In this document: positions 34,831-44,200 of the stretch, in pieces
How the letters are laid out: each line of letters opens with the position of its first letter
How positions within the stretch are numbered: position 1 is the first letter of the stretch
DNA from: an uncultured bacterium
GTDB lineage: Bacteria > Actinomycetota > Coriobacteriia > Coriobacteriales > Coriobacteriaceae
Direction: 5' to 3'
Length of the DNA: 64,000 bases
Assembly: GCA_905214105.1 (NCBI GenBank)
Contig: CAJMKK010000001.1
Coordinates: 518,505 to 582,504 of the forward strand
The notes under the pieces: generated by a model
What the model was told of the DNA's origin: nothing
Seen by the model: only the letters and a program-made list of their open reading frames with translations
Database searches by the model: none
Translations under genes and position numbers: made by a program

Positions 34831-35026
34831 GGTGGCGTCCTCCTTGTCTGCCAGGGACATCGTGCGCCGCGGATCGCTGGGGCGGCGGTTACGCATGCAC
34901 ATGATGCCTTTGTTTACTGTGCGGTTATTCCTCCATTCGTCGTCCGGCGCCGTGATGAGCTTGCCCCAACATAGGGCTCCTTACCTATATGTATGCCCCA
35001 GTTGCCGCTGCCCGGGAGTCTCGAAA

Positions 35027-35045
35027 GGTGGGCCATGTGTCCCAT
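35027..35045. repeat. 19-base repeat upstream of second lipoprotein gene
   Basis: Exact copy of the 34058-34076 sequence, about 200 bases before the lipoprotein start. The surrounding intergenic stretch 34831-35206 holds no supported gene; it contains the divergent promoters of the lipoprotein gene and fchA. Confidence 0.7.
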
Positions 35046-35206
35046 GTTTGTGTCGCTGCCGCCTATCGTGTGCCATAGAAATCCGCGATGGCCAGGTGCG
35101 CTGACGCTCATGTGCTTATGGGCTAGACTTAGCACCATTACGTGATCGATGCAGTCGGTCGGCGGTTGCCACCCGACCGATGTATATGACTTGAAGGTGC
35201 ATGTGT

Positions 35207-35839
35207 ATGAGCCAAGAGATGATGGACAAGACCTGCCGCGGGTTTGCCGAGGCGCTGGCCGCGCGCGAGCCGGTTCCCGGCGGCGGTAGCGCGAGCGCCT
35301 TTGTGGGCGCACTGGGAGCCTCACTTTGCGGAATGGTTGCGCGCTACGGTGCGACCAATCCCGCGCTTGCTGATCGTGCGGATGACCTGACGCGCGCGTT
35401 TGCCCAGGCTGATGAGCTGGCCCAGGAGCTTGTCGAGTTGGTTGCCGAGGACGTTCGTGCCTACGGGCAGGTGTCCGCGGCATACGGTATTCCGCGTGAC
35501 GATTCGGCTCGAGCGACCGCGATTCAGGATGCGCTGCATGTGGCCGCTATGCCGCCGTATCGCATTATGGATGCCTGCGGGCGTGCACTGGCGCTGCTCG
35601 AGGACATGGCTGACAAGGGTTCGCGTCAGCTGCTGTCCGATGTGGCGTGCGGCGCCGTGTTCTGCCGTGCTGCTATGCAGGGCGCGAGCTTGACGCTCTT
35701 TGCGAACACCACGTCTATGAAGGATCGTGCACGCGCCGAGGAGCTCGAGGCAGCGTGTGATGAGTTGCTCGACACATGGTTGCCGCGCGCCGATGCGCTG
35801 GCGCGCCGCGCCGCCGACGCTGCAAGGAAGAGAGGATAG
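35207..35839 (+). CDS. FchA-like methenyl-THF cyclohydrolase (FTCD cyclodeaminase family)
   Basis: A 210-residue all-helical protein of the formiminotransferase-cyclodeaminase family (CEMDKTCRGF-type start, REPVPGGGSASAFVGALGASLCGMV signature at about residues 17-42). Stand-alone members act as 5,10-methenyl-THF cyclohydrolase (FchA) or as formimino-THF cyclodeaminase. No histidine-degradation genes are seen here, and folD starts two bases after its stop, so the cyclohydrolase role is favoured. ATG 35207 has GAAGG nine bases upstream; ATG 35201 is six bases closer. See the finding on FolD for why this enzyme may be essential. Confidence 0.85.
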   Translation: MSQEMMDKTCRGFAEALAAREPVPGGGSASAFVGALGASLCGMVARYGATNPALADRADDLTRAFAQADELAQELVELVAEDVRAYGQVSAAYGIPRDDSARATAIQDALHVAAMPPYRIMDACGRALALLEDMADKGSRQLLSDVACGAVFCRAAMQGASLTLFANTTSMKDRARAEELEAACDELLDTWLPRADALARRAADAARKRG

Positions 35840-35841
35840 CC

Positions 35842-36696
35842 ATGGCTGAATTGCTGAAGGGTGCTCCCGTTGCTCGCACTTTGACCGAGGAACTTGCTGC
35901 TCGCTGCGCAGCCCTGCGCGAGCGGGGCGTTGTTCCGACGTTGGCTATCGTGCGTGTAGGTGAACGCGAGGACGACCTATCCTACGAGCGCGGTGCCCTC
36001 AAGCGCTGCGAGAAGGTTGGCATTGAGGCTCGCCGCATTTTGCTTCCCGCCGATGTTTCGCAGGACGAGCTGTTGACGGCCATCGAGGACATCAATACCG
36101 ATTCGGCTGTCCATGGCTGTCTGATGTTCCGCCCGCTGCCCGCCGGCCTTGACGAGAACACCGTCGCCACAGCGCTCGATCCCGCCAAGGACGTTGACTC
36201 CATGACGCCCGCTTCGCTGCTCACCACGCTTTCGGGGCGCGGCGAGGGTTTTGCTCCTTGCACGGCTGAGGCCGTGTTGGCGCTACTGGATCATTACGGC
36301 GTTGAGCTGGATGGGGCCAAGGTCGCGGTCGTTGGTCGGTCGCTGGTGATCGGGCGTCCTGTTGCCGCCATGCTTACGGCGCGCAATGCGACCGTGACGA
36401 CGTGTCATACGCATACGCGCGACCTTGCTGCCGAGTGCCGTGCGGCTGATATTGTGGTTGCGGCTGTTGGACGCGCGCGCACGATTGGCGCGGATGCGGT
36501 TCGCGAGGGCCAGACGATTATCGATGTGGGCATTAACTGGGATGAGGCCGCCGGCAAGCTGGTCGGCGACGTCGGTTTTGATGCTGCGGAGCCGATCGTT
36601 GGCGCAATTACTCCCGTGCCGGGTGGCGTGGGCGCTGTAACGACGGCGATTCTCGCTAAACACGTGATTGAGGCGTCGGAGCGCGCATCGAAATAG
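35842..36696 (+). CDS. folD: FolD-type methylene-THF dehydrogenase, cyclohydrolase lysine missing
   Basis: A 284-residue folate enzyme. Recognised by DSMTPASLL, the NADP site VVGRSLVIGRPVAAMLT and the C-terminal TPVPGGVGAVTTAILAKH. In usual FolD proteins the active-site segment reads S-Y-x-x-x-K; here it is SYERGALKRCEKVGI, so Tyr48 is kept but the lysine is Ala52. That lysine is needed for the cyclohydrolase step in characterised bifunctional enzymes, while dehydrogenation can persist without it. The gene directly follows the FchA-like cyclohydrolase with AGAGGA as ribosome site, consistent with a two-enzyme division of labour. Confidence 0.92.
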   Translation: MAELLKGAPVARTLTEELAARCAALRERGVVPTLAIVRVGEREDDLSYERGALKRCEKVGIEARRILLPADVSQDELLTAIEDINTDSAVHGCLMFRPLPAGLDENTVATALDPAKDVDSMTPASLLTTLSGRGEGFAPCTAEAVLALLDHYGVELDGAKVAVVGRSLVIGRPVAAMLTARNATVTTCHTHTRDLAAECRAADIVVAAVGRARTIGADAVREGQTIIDVGINWDEAAGKLVGDVGFDAAEPIVGAITPVPGGVGAVTTAILAKHVIEASERASK

Positions 36697-36733
36697 GCGT
36701 TTTGGGCTGTTTGAGGGGTTAGCGATATACCGC

Positions 36734-36962
36734 GTGGTCAAAAAACGTCAAATATGAGTACTGTTGCCAAGATAGTCACATATGTTTTTATGTCTTTTGG
36801 GCTCCCTAGCGATATTCATTCTCGCTAGGGAGCCCATTTATTGAACCTATGGGAATAACGTTGTCTTGCTTTTGGATAAATGGGGATTTTCGGCACCTAT
36901 TACAAGGAAATTTGCTGCTACTAAATTGGTGACAGTACTCATATTTGGCATTTTTTGACCAC
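36734..36962. mobile_element. MITE-like element with 31-base terminal inverted repeats
   Basis: The ends are inverted copies: 36734-36764 starts GTGGTCAAAAAACGTCAAAT and 36932-36962 is its reverse complement with two mismatches. The inside (about 167 bases) has no open reading frame but holds a perfect 14-base hairpin (GGGCTCCCTAGCGA at 36799-36812 with 36822-36835, nine-base loop). It is AT-rich compared with the flanks and fills the folD to peptidase gap. No clear target-site duplication was found. It could be a small non-autonomous transposon or a structured regulatory repeat. Confidence 0.6.
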
Positions 36963-37062
36963 AGGGGTCTCGAGGGGGGTCTCGAGGGGTCGCGTTTTCG
37001 CCCTTTCTGCGGCGAAGCGATACACTGTTATCGTTTGATTTCTTCGCTCAAGGAGGATGCAC

Positions 37063-38586
37063 ATGCCGTGCACAACGATTCTGGTCGGTAAAAACGCAAG
37101 CTACGACGGGTCGACCCTGGTCGCTCGTAACGAGGACTCGTCCAACGGGGTGTTTGAGCCCAAGCGTATGCGCGTGGTGCATCCCGACGAGCAGCCGCGC
37201 GTCTACACGAGCGTCCTGAGTCACCTGACCGTTGAACTGCCCGATAACCCCATGCGCTACACGAGCGTCCCCGATGTTGTCCCGGGCCACGGCATCTGGG
37301 CCGAGGCCGGTTTCAACGAGCTCAATGTGGGCATGTCCGCAACCGAGACGCTCACCACCAACGAGCGCGTTCGCGGCGCCGATCCGCTCGTGGACTACGT
37401 GCCCGCCAAGGGCAACGATGGTGAGGACGGCTATGTGCCGGCGCAGCCCGGTGGCCTGGGCGAGGAGGACATGGTGACCTTGGTGCTGCCGTATGCCAAG
37501 TCCGCCCGCGACGGCGTGCGCATCCTGGGCGATCTGCTCGAGCGCTACGGCACTTACGAGAACAACGGCATCGCCTTTAGCGACGTGGACGAGATTTGGT
37601 GGCTCGAGACCATCGGCGGTCACCACTGGATCGCCAAGCGCGTGCCTGACGATGCCTATGTGACCATGCCCAACCAGCTGGGTATCGACAGCTTTGACCT
37701 GGATGACGCCGAGGGCGCCCAGGCCGACCACATGTGCTCCGCCGACCTGCGCGCCTGGATGGCCGAGTGGCATCTGGACCTGACACTGGGCGTTGAGGGC
37801 GACGGTCCGGCGACGGTTTTTAACCCGCGCGAGGCCTTTGGCTCGCGCAGCGACAGCGACCATGTCTACAACACGCCGCGCGCCTGGTACATGCAGCGCT
37901 GCCTCAACCCCAGCGATGTGTGGGACGGCCCCGACGCCGACTACACGCCCGAGAGCGACGATATCCCCTGGAGCCGCGTGCCCGAGCGCAAGGTGACCAT
38001 CGAGGACATCAAGTACGTGCTCTCGAGCCACTACCAGGGCACGGAGTACGACTGCTACGGCAGCAAGGGCACGCCCGCCACGCGCGGTGCCTATCGCCCC
38101 ATCGGCATCAACCGCAACAGCCAGCTCGCCGTGCTGCAGCTGCGCCCCTATGCACAGCCGGCCTACCGCGCCGTGCAGTGGATGGCCTTTGGCTCCAACT
38201 CGTTTAACGCGCTGGTTCCGCTGTACGCCAACGTCGAGACCATGCCCGAGTACTATGCCGACACGCAGGCTCGCGTGACGTCCGAAAACTTCTACTGGGC
38301 CAACCGCCTGATCGGCGCGCTGGCCGACGTCCGCTTCCATGAGTGCGGCCGCGCTGTGGAGGACTACCAGGAGAAGGTCGGCGGCATGGGCCACAAGCAG
38401 ATTCACGACGTTGACGCTGTCGTAGCCGCGCTGCCCGAAGCCGAGGTGCCCGCCGAGCTCGCCCGCGCCAACGAGGCCTTTGCCGAGCTCGTGCGCGTGG
38501 AGACCGATGCCCTGTTGGGCAAGGTGCTCTACACCACGAGCTGTGCCATGAAGAACTCCTTCGCGATGAACGACAACGTGAGGTAG
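37063..38586 (+). CDS. C69-family dipeptidase
   Basis: A 507-residue Ntn-hydrolase of the PepD family (peptidase C69), splitting dipeptides in the cytoplasm. The N-terminus MPCTTILVGKNASYDGSTLVARNED has the nucleophile Cys3, exposed after removal of the first residues, and the family NED motif. Other signatures are GHGIWAEAGFNELNVGMSATET and IWWLETIGGHHWIAKRVPDD. ATG 37063 is used because AGGAGG at 37051-37056 sits six bases upstream; ATG 37057 directly abuts that site. It stands alone; the promoter must lie in or next to the inverted-repeat element. Two GGTCTCGAGGGG-like units lie at 36966-36990. Confidence 0.92.
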   Translation: MPCTTILVGKNASYDGSTLVARNEDSSNGVFEPKRMRVVHPDEQPRVYTSVLSHLTVELPDNPMRYTSVPDVVPGHGIWAEAGFNELNVGMSATETLTTNERVRGADPLVDYVPAKGNDGEDGYVPAQPGGLGEEDMVTLVLPYAKSARDGVRILGDLLERYGTYENNGIAFSDVDEIWWLETIGGHHWIAKRVPDDAYVTMPNQLGIDSFDLDDAEGAQADHMCSADLRAWMAEWHLDLTLGVEGDGPATVFNPREAFGSRSDSDHVYNTPRAWYMQRCLNPSDVWDGPDADYTPESDDIPWSRVPERKVTIEDIKYVLSSHYQGTEYDCYGSKGTPATRGAYRPIGINRNSQLAVLQLRPYAQPAYRAVQWMAFGSNSFNALVPLYANVETMPEYYADTQARVTSENFYWANRLIGALADVRFHECGRAVEDYQEKVGGMGHKQIHDVDAVVAALPEAEVPAELARANEAFAELVRVETDALLGKVLYTTSCAMKNSFAMNDNVR

Positions 38587-38685
38587 GGATTTCCCGTCAA
38601 TCGAATAGCGCTAAAACGCTTTGTCGCTTTCGCTCAATCTTGGGTACAAGAACGCCAATGCAGTTGTTTGTGATTGGAGACAACC

Positions 38686-39102
38686 ATGGTTATGAAACTC
38701 GATCAGCTTGTTAACGGCGCCATCAACGTTGGCTTTGGCGCTGCCGCCGTTGCCGTCGAGGGCAGCAAGAAGGTTCTCGATGATCTCAGTACCAAGGGCG
38801 AGCAGGTCCGCAAGGACACCGCCACCCCCGATATCGCTCGCAGCGTGTCCGACATGTTCGAGCAGGCCGGCGGTACCATCTCCGATCTGACCGAGCGCTT
38901 GGGCATGCAGGGCGAGACCGCGGCCCAGCGCGTGCTCGACGAGCTCATTCTGGCTCGCGTCCGCGTCATGACCGCCCCCGAGCGCACGGCCTTCCTGGCC
39001 CATGTGCGCGACATCGTCGATTCAGTCGAGGACAACGTGACCTCGGTGCCCGTCGAGTCCGTTGAGCCCGACGATGCGAAGGATACCGAAGAGGCCGAGT
39101 AG
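38686..39102 (+). CDS. small helical protein upstream of UbiB-family kinase, function unknown
   Basis: A 138-residue acidic protein, apparently all-helical: KLDQLVNGAINVGFGAAAVAVEGSKKVLDDLSTKGEQV, then SDMFEQAGGTISDLTERLG, and an acidic tail rich in Glu and Asp. It resembles phasin-like or amphipathic scaffold proteins in composition, but no family is certain. ATG 38686 follows GGAG; ATG 38692 is a second choice. It ends eight bases before the UbiB-type gene, so the two are probably one operon and may work together. Confidence 0.7.
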   Translation: MVMKLDQLVNGAINVGFGAAAVAVEGSKKVLDDLSTKGEQVRKDTATPDIARSVSDMFEQAGGTISDLTERLGMQGETAAQRVLDELILARVRVMTAPERTAFLAHVRDIVDSVEDNVTSVPVESVEPDDAKDTEEAE

Positions 39103-39110
39103 CAGCGCAG

Positions 39111-40874
39111 ATGGCAGATTCCACCACCGATTACAACAATCTAGATCCCTTGGGTGACGAGGCAGCGGTTGTCGATGAGGTCGACGCCGCCGTCTCGGGC
39201 GCTCGCAAGAAGCCGCGCGCTGTCGATATGGTCCCCGAGGAGCCCGACGCGATGGCGCCGGATGAAGAATACCAGCTCACACCGGCGGGCCGCCGCGAGC
39301 GTATCGGGCAGATTGTTCGCCTGGTCAAAAAGTACCGCGTGTGGGATAACCTCACGCCGGTTCGTTTGCGCCGCCTGCTCGAGGAACTCGGCCCCATGTT
39401 CGTCAAGATGGGGCAGATTCTGGCCAACCGGTCCGAGATTCTGCCGCAACGCTTTTGCGACGAGCTGCGTCGTCTACGCTCCGACGTGGAGCCGGTGCCG
39501 TACGAGGTCGTACTCAGTTGTCTGGAAGAAGAATACGGCCTGCGCCTGGGGGAGATGTTCGATGCGATCGACCCCAATCCGCTTGGTAGCGCATCGCTCG
39601 CGCAGGTGCACCGCGCTCGTCTGGTGACGGGCGAGGACGTGGCCGTCAAGGTGCAGCGCCCCGGTGCGCAGCAGGTTATGGCACAGGACATCGATATCAT
39701 CCGCTCGGTGGTGCGTATCGTTTCCAAGTTCGTCAACACCGATCAATTCGTTGACCTGCACGGCGTAGTCGAGGAGTTGTGGACCTCGTTTCGCGAGGAG
39801 ACCAACTTTTTGGCCGAGGCCAAAAACCTCAACGACTTCTACGAGTTCCATAAGAGTGTTCATGGCGTGACGTGTCCTAAATCCTATCTGGACCTGTGCA
39901 CCGAGCACGTGGTGGTTATGGACTACGTCGACGGCATTTCGATCGCCGATCCTGAACGCTTGGTGGCCGAGGGCTATGACTTGGAAAAGATCGGTGCCGC
40001 AATCGTCGAGGACTACTCGACGCAGGTGCTCGATGACGGCTTTTTCCATGCGGACCCGCATGCGGGAAACATCATTCTCAAGGACGGCATCGTTTACTTT
40101 ATCGACTTGGGCATGGTCGGACGCATGTCGAGCCACGATCGCGGTATCGTCAAGGACATGATTTTCGCCGTGGCCGAGGGTGACGTGCCCAAGCTCAAGG
40201 ATTCGCTCATGCGCTTCGCCGTGACGCGTGGCGATTCGGCCGAGCTCGATCATTCAGCGTTTTTGTCCGACTTGGACTTTATCGTGGCTGACTTTGCGGG
40301 CCTTGACCTGAAGGATCTGGATATCGGCGAGTTTTTGACCTCGCTGCTAAACCTGGCGCGCAAAAACGATGTTGAGCTGCCGAGCGTGGTAACGATGTTC
40401 GCGCGCGGCATGGTGACGCTCGAGGGTTTGCTGACCGAGTATATGCCCAACGTCAACATGATCCAGATCATCCAGACGCACATCAAAAACGAAAAAAGCA
40501 CCTATGCGCGCGTGCGTGATATGGGACGCGATCTGGCCGCGAGCAGCTATCGCGCGGCAAAAGGCTCGCTCGAGGCGGCCGAGTATTTGGGCTTGGCTTC
40601 GCGTATGCTCACGCGCGGCCAGCTTAAGGTGAACACGCAGATCATGAGCAGCGATAAGGCGCTGCGACAGCTGGGCGGAATTATCGACCGCATGTCGATG
40701 GCTATCGTGATTGCCGGTCTGTTTATCGGTTCGTCGGTGGTGTACTACGCGCGCATCGAGCCGGTTGTGTTTGGTATCCCAGTCATTGGCTTTATGGGCT
40801 ACGTGAGCGCGCTGGTGCTGGCGCTTATGCTGGGCCGCAATATCTGGCTCAACAGCCACGGCGGCAAGCACTAG
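39111..40874 (+). CDS. UbiB/AarF (ABC1) family atypical kinase, membrane-anchored
   Basis: A 587-residue protein of the ABC1/ADCK/UbiB family. The KxGQ motif appears as VKMGQILANRSEILPQRF, the Ala-rich loop as LGSASLAQVHRA, the lysine as VAVKVQRPG, then FHADPHAGNIIL and YFIDLGMVG for the catalytic loop and metal site. Two C-terminal membrane helices (MAIVIAGLFIGSSVVYY and IPVIGFMGYVSALVLALML) anchor it. Relatives support isoprenoid lipid or quinone synthesis by ATPase activity. No quinone genes are in this window, so the target lipid is unknown. A terminator follows at 40926. Confidence 0.92.
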   Translation: MADSTTDYNNLDPLGDEAAVVDEVDAAVSGARKKPRAVDMVPEEPDAMAPDEEYQLTPAGRRERIGQIVRLVKKYRVWDNLTPVRLRRLLEELGPMFVKMGQILANRSEILPQRFCDELRRLRSDVEPVPYEVVLSCLEEEYGLRLGEMFDAIDPNPLGSASLAQVHRARLVTGEDVAVKVQRPGAQQVMAQDIDIIRSVVRIVSKFVNTDQFVDLHGVVEELWTSFREETNFLAEAKNLNDFYEFHKSVHGVTCPKSYLDLCTEHVVVMDYVDGISIADPERLVAEGYDLEKIGAAIVEDYSTQVLDDGFFHADPHAGNIILKDGIVYFIDLGMVGRMSSHDRGIVKDMIFAVAEGDVPKLKDSLMRFAVTRGDSAELDHSAFLSDLDFIVADFAGLDLKDLDIGEFLTSLLNLARKNDVELPSVVTMFARGMVTLEGLLTEYMPNVNMIQIIQTHIKNEKSTYARVRDMGRDLAASSYRAAKGSLEAAEYLGLASRMLTRGQLKVNTQIMSSDKALRQLGGIIDRMSMAIVIAGLFIGSSVVYYARIEPVVFGIPVIGFMGYVSALVLALMLGRNIWLNSHGGKH

Positions 40875-40925
40875 AGGCTGCGACCGTCACCGCATTTTCC
40901 TATCGCAAACAATAGCTTTTACCTT

Positions 40926-40953
40926 GGGCTTCGCCTGCGTGCGAGGCCCTTTT
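40926..40953 (+). terminator. rho-independent terminator of UbiB-family gene
   Basis: GGGCTTCGC (40926-40934) pairs with GCGAGGCCC (40941-40949), one wobble, followed by TTTT. Confidence 0.8.
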
Positions 40954-40991
40954 GCGTGATACCATTTTGACGGTAATAATCGATGGCCTAG

Positions 40992-41160
40992 ATGGTGGTG
41001 CGGAGACGCACGAATGCGCGGTTTTCCTGCGCGTTTGGGAGAATCGGGGTGCAAGTCCCCGGCTGTACCAGTAACCGTAATTCCTCTTGGCTCGGGATGT
41101 TCGCGTCGCAGATCGGACGACGCGCCTGAGCCGTTAAGGTTAAGTCGGATCGCCTCCCAT
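40992..41160 (+). promoter_or_regulatory. cobalamin riboswitch
   Basis: The conserved core is visible at 41041-41080: GAATCGGGGTGCAAGTCCCC, then GGCTGTACCAGTAACCGTAA, the hallmark of the cobalamin aptamer. Paired arms on both sides (GCGCG/CGCGC near 41016-41034; GGCTCGGGAT...CTGAGCC) and a closing AAGTCGGATCGCCTCCC at 41142-41158 complete the fold. The leader ends about 60 bases before the surface-protein start at 41224, so it probably represses translation or transcription when the cofactor is abundant. This places the DUF4430 proteins downstream under B12 control. Confidence 0.88.
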
Positions 41161-41223
41161 CTTGCATGCGGCTGCGGCGTATGCCGCCGGTGTGCATAGG
41201 GCTCTGGAGGGAAGGGGACCCCG

Positions 41224-44200
41224 ATGGGGGAACTCGAGCGTAACATGCGCGATGACGTGGGGCAGCCGCTGGGCAATGCTCCAAGTACAGACAATGGGGG
41301 ACAAATGGATATGTTTGAGGACGAGCGCGAGCGCGCCTCGCTGCATCGCCGTGGCGCGATTGCACGCGGCGTAGCCAAGCGCGGCCTGGTGGCATTCTTG
41401 GCCTTCGCGATGGCCTTTGGCACCACGCCGGCTCAGCTGTGGGCCGAGGGCGCCGAGGGCATTGCCGAGGCTGTGGCTCAGGCTGCGACGCCGGGCGAGG
41501 ACGCAGCGCTTGCGGGCGGCGCCGCTGAGCAGAGCGGCGCCGAGGTTTCGGATTCCGGGAGCGCGCCTGCAGCCAGTGCCGCCACAACAGAGGCAGCAAC
41601 TGGCGACGCAGGCTCGGCGACGGGGGAGAGCCCTGCCACGAGCGAGCAGTCTTCGACGGCATCCGCTGGCCAAGCAGGATCTGCCGCCGCGGCTGCCGTT
41701 CAGACAGAGAACCCGACAGAAACCGGCGATGTCGCCAAGAAACAAGTCGAGGTCTCGTTCTCGATTATCGGCTCCGATGCCGACGGCAAGGCTCAGACTT
41801 GGGTGGCGCCTACGCAGCTCAAGCTCGACGAGGGCGCGACGGCTGCGGACGCCTTCGTTAAGCTGCAGCAGAAGACGGGCTTCAAGGCGGATTACGATCC
41901 GAACACGGCATACGGTTTCTACCTCAAAAGCATCACGTCCCCGACAGATGGCCGTACGCTTGCCTACGATCCGACGACTCATGCCTACTGGCAGCTGTTC
42001 GTCGACGGCGCGTCTTCCTCGGTTGGCGCGAGCGGCGTCAAGCTCACCCAGGGGCAGAAGATTGAGTTTGCCTTTACGGGTGGTAGCGCGTCCCCTGTCG
42101 TTAAGGACCAGCTTGCCGCAAATGTGACCGTCATTGGTCGCGATGCCCAGGGCAAGACTCAGACCTGGGTCGACAACGCGCAGTATGTGGTGACGTCCGG
42201 TTCGAGCGCGCTCGATCTTACGAAGGTCGCGCTCGAGGCGAACGACATTGACGCCGTTGCTGCGGGCTCCTTCATTCTGAGCCTTAAGTACAACGGCGTT
42301 GAGCTGGGTACGCCGTTCGATTATTCGACCTATTGGCAGCTGTTCATCAACGGCAAGTCGAGTGACTATACGGCGGACAATGTCACCATCCATGCCGGCG
42401 ATACCGTCACGTGGTTCTACGGTGGCTGGGGCGACAAGTTGCCCTCTGATTCCGTCCATGCTTCCGTTCAGGTCCTCGGTAAGGACAAGGACGGCAAGCA
42501 GCAGGTTTGGGCCTCGACGGGCCAGACGAGTCTCAAGGCGGGCTCTACTGCCAAGGATCTCCTCGAGCAGACCGGCCTTACTCTCGATGCTGGCGAATCG
42601 TCTTGGGGCTGGTTCCTCAACGGCATTACTTCGCCGTTCGATGGTAAGTCCTATGGCTGGGATGCTGCGACCAATAGCTATTGGCGCTTCTACGTAAATG
42701 GCAAGTTCTCCGACGTTGGCGCCGGTGCCTATGAGCTCCAAGAGGGTGACGCCGTCACCTTTATGTATGGTGCTGACGCCGATGCCCTTCCCGGCCAGGT
42801 TCTTGGTTCTGTCGATGTTATCGGTCCCGATGTCAACGGCAACAATACTCGCTGGGGCTCGGCAAGCAACGTTTCTCTGCCCGAAGGCTCTACGGCTCAG
42901 GATTTCATCGAGACGGTTCTGACGGCAAAGCGCGTTGATTACAAAGCCTCCCAGAGTGGTGCATACTGGTTCCTCAATTCCGTTACTTCGCCGTTCGATC
43001 ACAAGCCGTATGTCTGGGATGCTGCGACCAATAAATATTGGCACCTGTATATCAATGGAGAGCCCTCCTTACTCTGCGCCAATCAGATTACGCTCAAGAG
43101 CGGCGATAAGGTTACGCTTGCATATACCACCGACGATTCGGCCATGCCCGATCCCGACAAGATTGTCGTGGACCCGAGCGCGACGACTCCTGATTGGGAT
43201 GCCGAGTGGGCCGGCTACGGCAACAGTGGCAACGGTTCGACCGTAACGGATGCCAAGACGCCTGCGCAGGCCGCCGGTCTTAAGTGGGCCTTCGATTGGA
43301 AGGCCGAGTCTGGTCAGCAGTATGCCAACTGCAGCGAACCTGTCATCGCTAACGGTTTTGTGTACATCGCGACCGAGAACGAGCTCATTAAGATCGATTC
43401 GTCCACGGGCAAAAAGGTTGCCTCTGCGCCGCTTGCCTCCAAGGTGAGCTATACCTCTCGTCCGATCTATACCAATGGCCTTATCATCGTTCCGCTCAAC
43501 GGCGGTGCGGTCCAGGCGATTACTGCAGACAAGCTGATCTGCAAGTGGCTGACGCCCGGTTTGACGGACTTGACGCAGAGCTCCTGCACCGTCGTTTCGG
43601 ACGGCGAGTACGTTTATGTTGGTACGGTCGATATTTCGTATGACGAGAACTACAACGCGACCTACGGCAACGGCTCCCTTAAGCGTATCAAGATTGCCAC
43701 GGGCGAAGTCTCTTGGCAGAACATTGACGCTTCCGAGGGCTATTATTGGACTGGTGCTGCGCTGACGGATAAGTACGCCATTGTTCCTACGAGCGCGGGC
43801 ACGCTTAAGTGCATTGATAAGACGACGGGCGATGTCATTTCGACCATGAAGCTCGGCGCTGTCGCAAATGCCGATTGCATTGCCGATCCGTCTAATGGTT
43901 CGACCTTCTATCAGATGACGCACGACGGAAAGCTCCATGTGATTTCGCTTTCGGCGAAGGGCGTACTGAGCGAGCAGAAGACGGTTGACCTGGGCCTTAC
44001 GAATAATCTGAGCGCCCCTGCGGTGTCTGGTGACAATCTGATTGTCGGCGGACAGACGGCTACTGGCTCTGCTCTGATTCTCTATAACCTGAAGACGGGT
44101 AAGACCACGATGGTCGCTGCTGCCGACGGCAAGGCGCTGCCGGCTGGCCTCAACGGTATTGCTGCTACTCCGCTGGTGAGTGTTCAGGGCGGCAAGACCC

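Noticed and set aside
34914..35483. Minus-strand open frame of 189 codons upstream of the second lipoprotein gene
   Set aside because: It overlaps the FchA-like gene on the other strand, is of Arg/Pro-rich shadow composition and has no start context.
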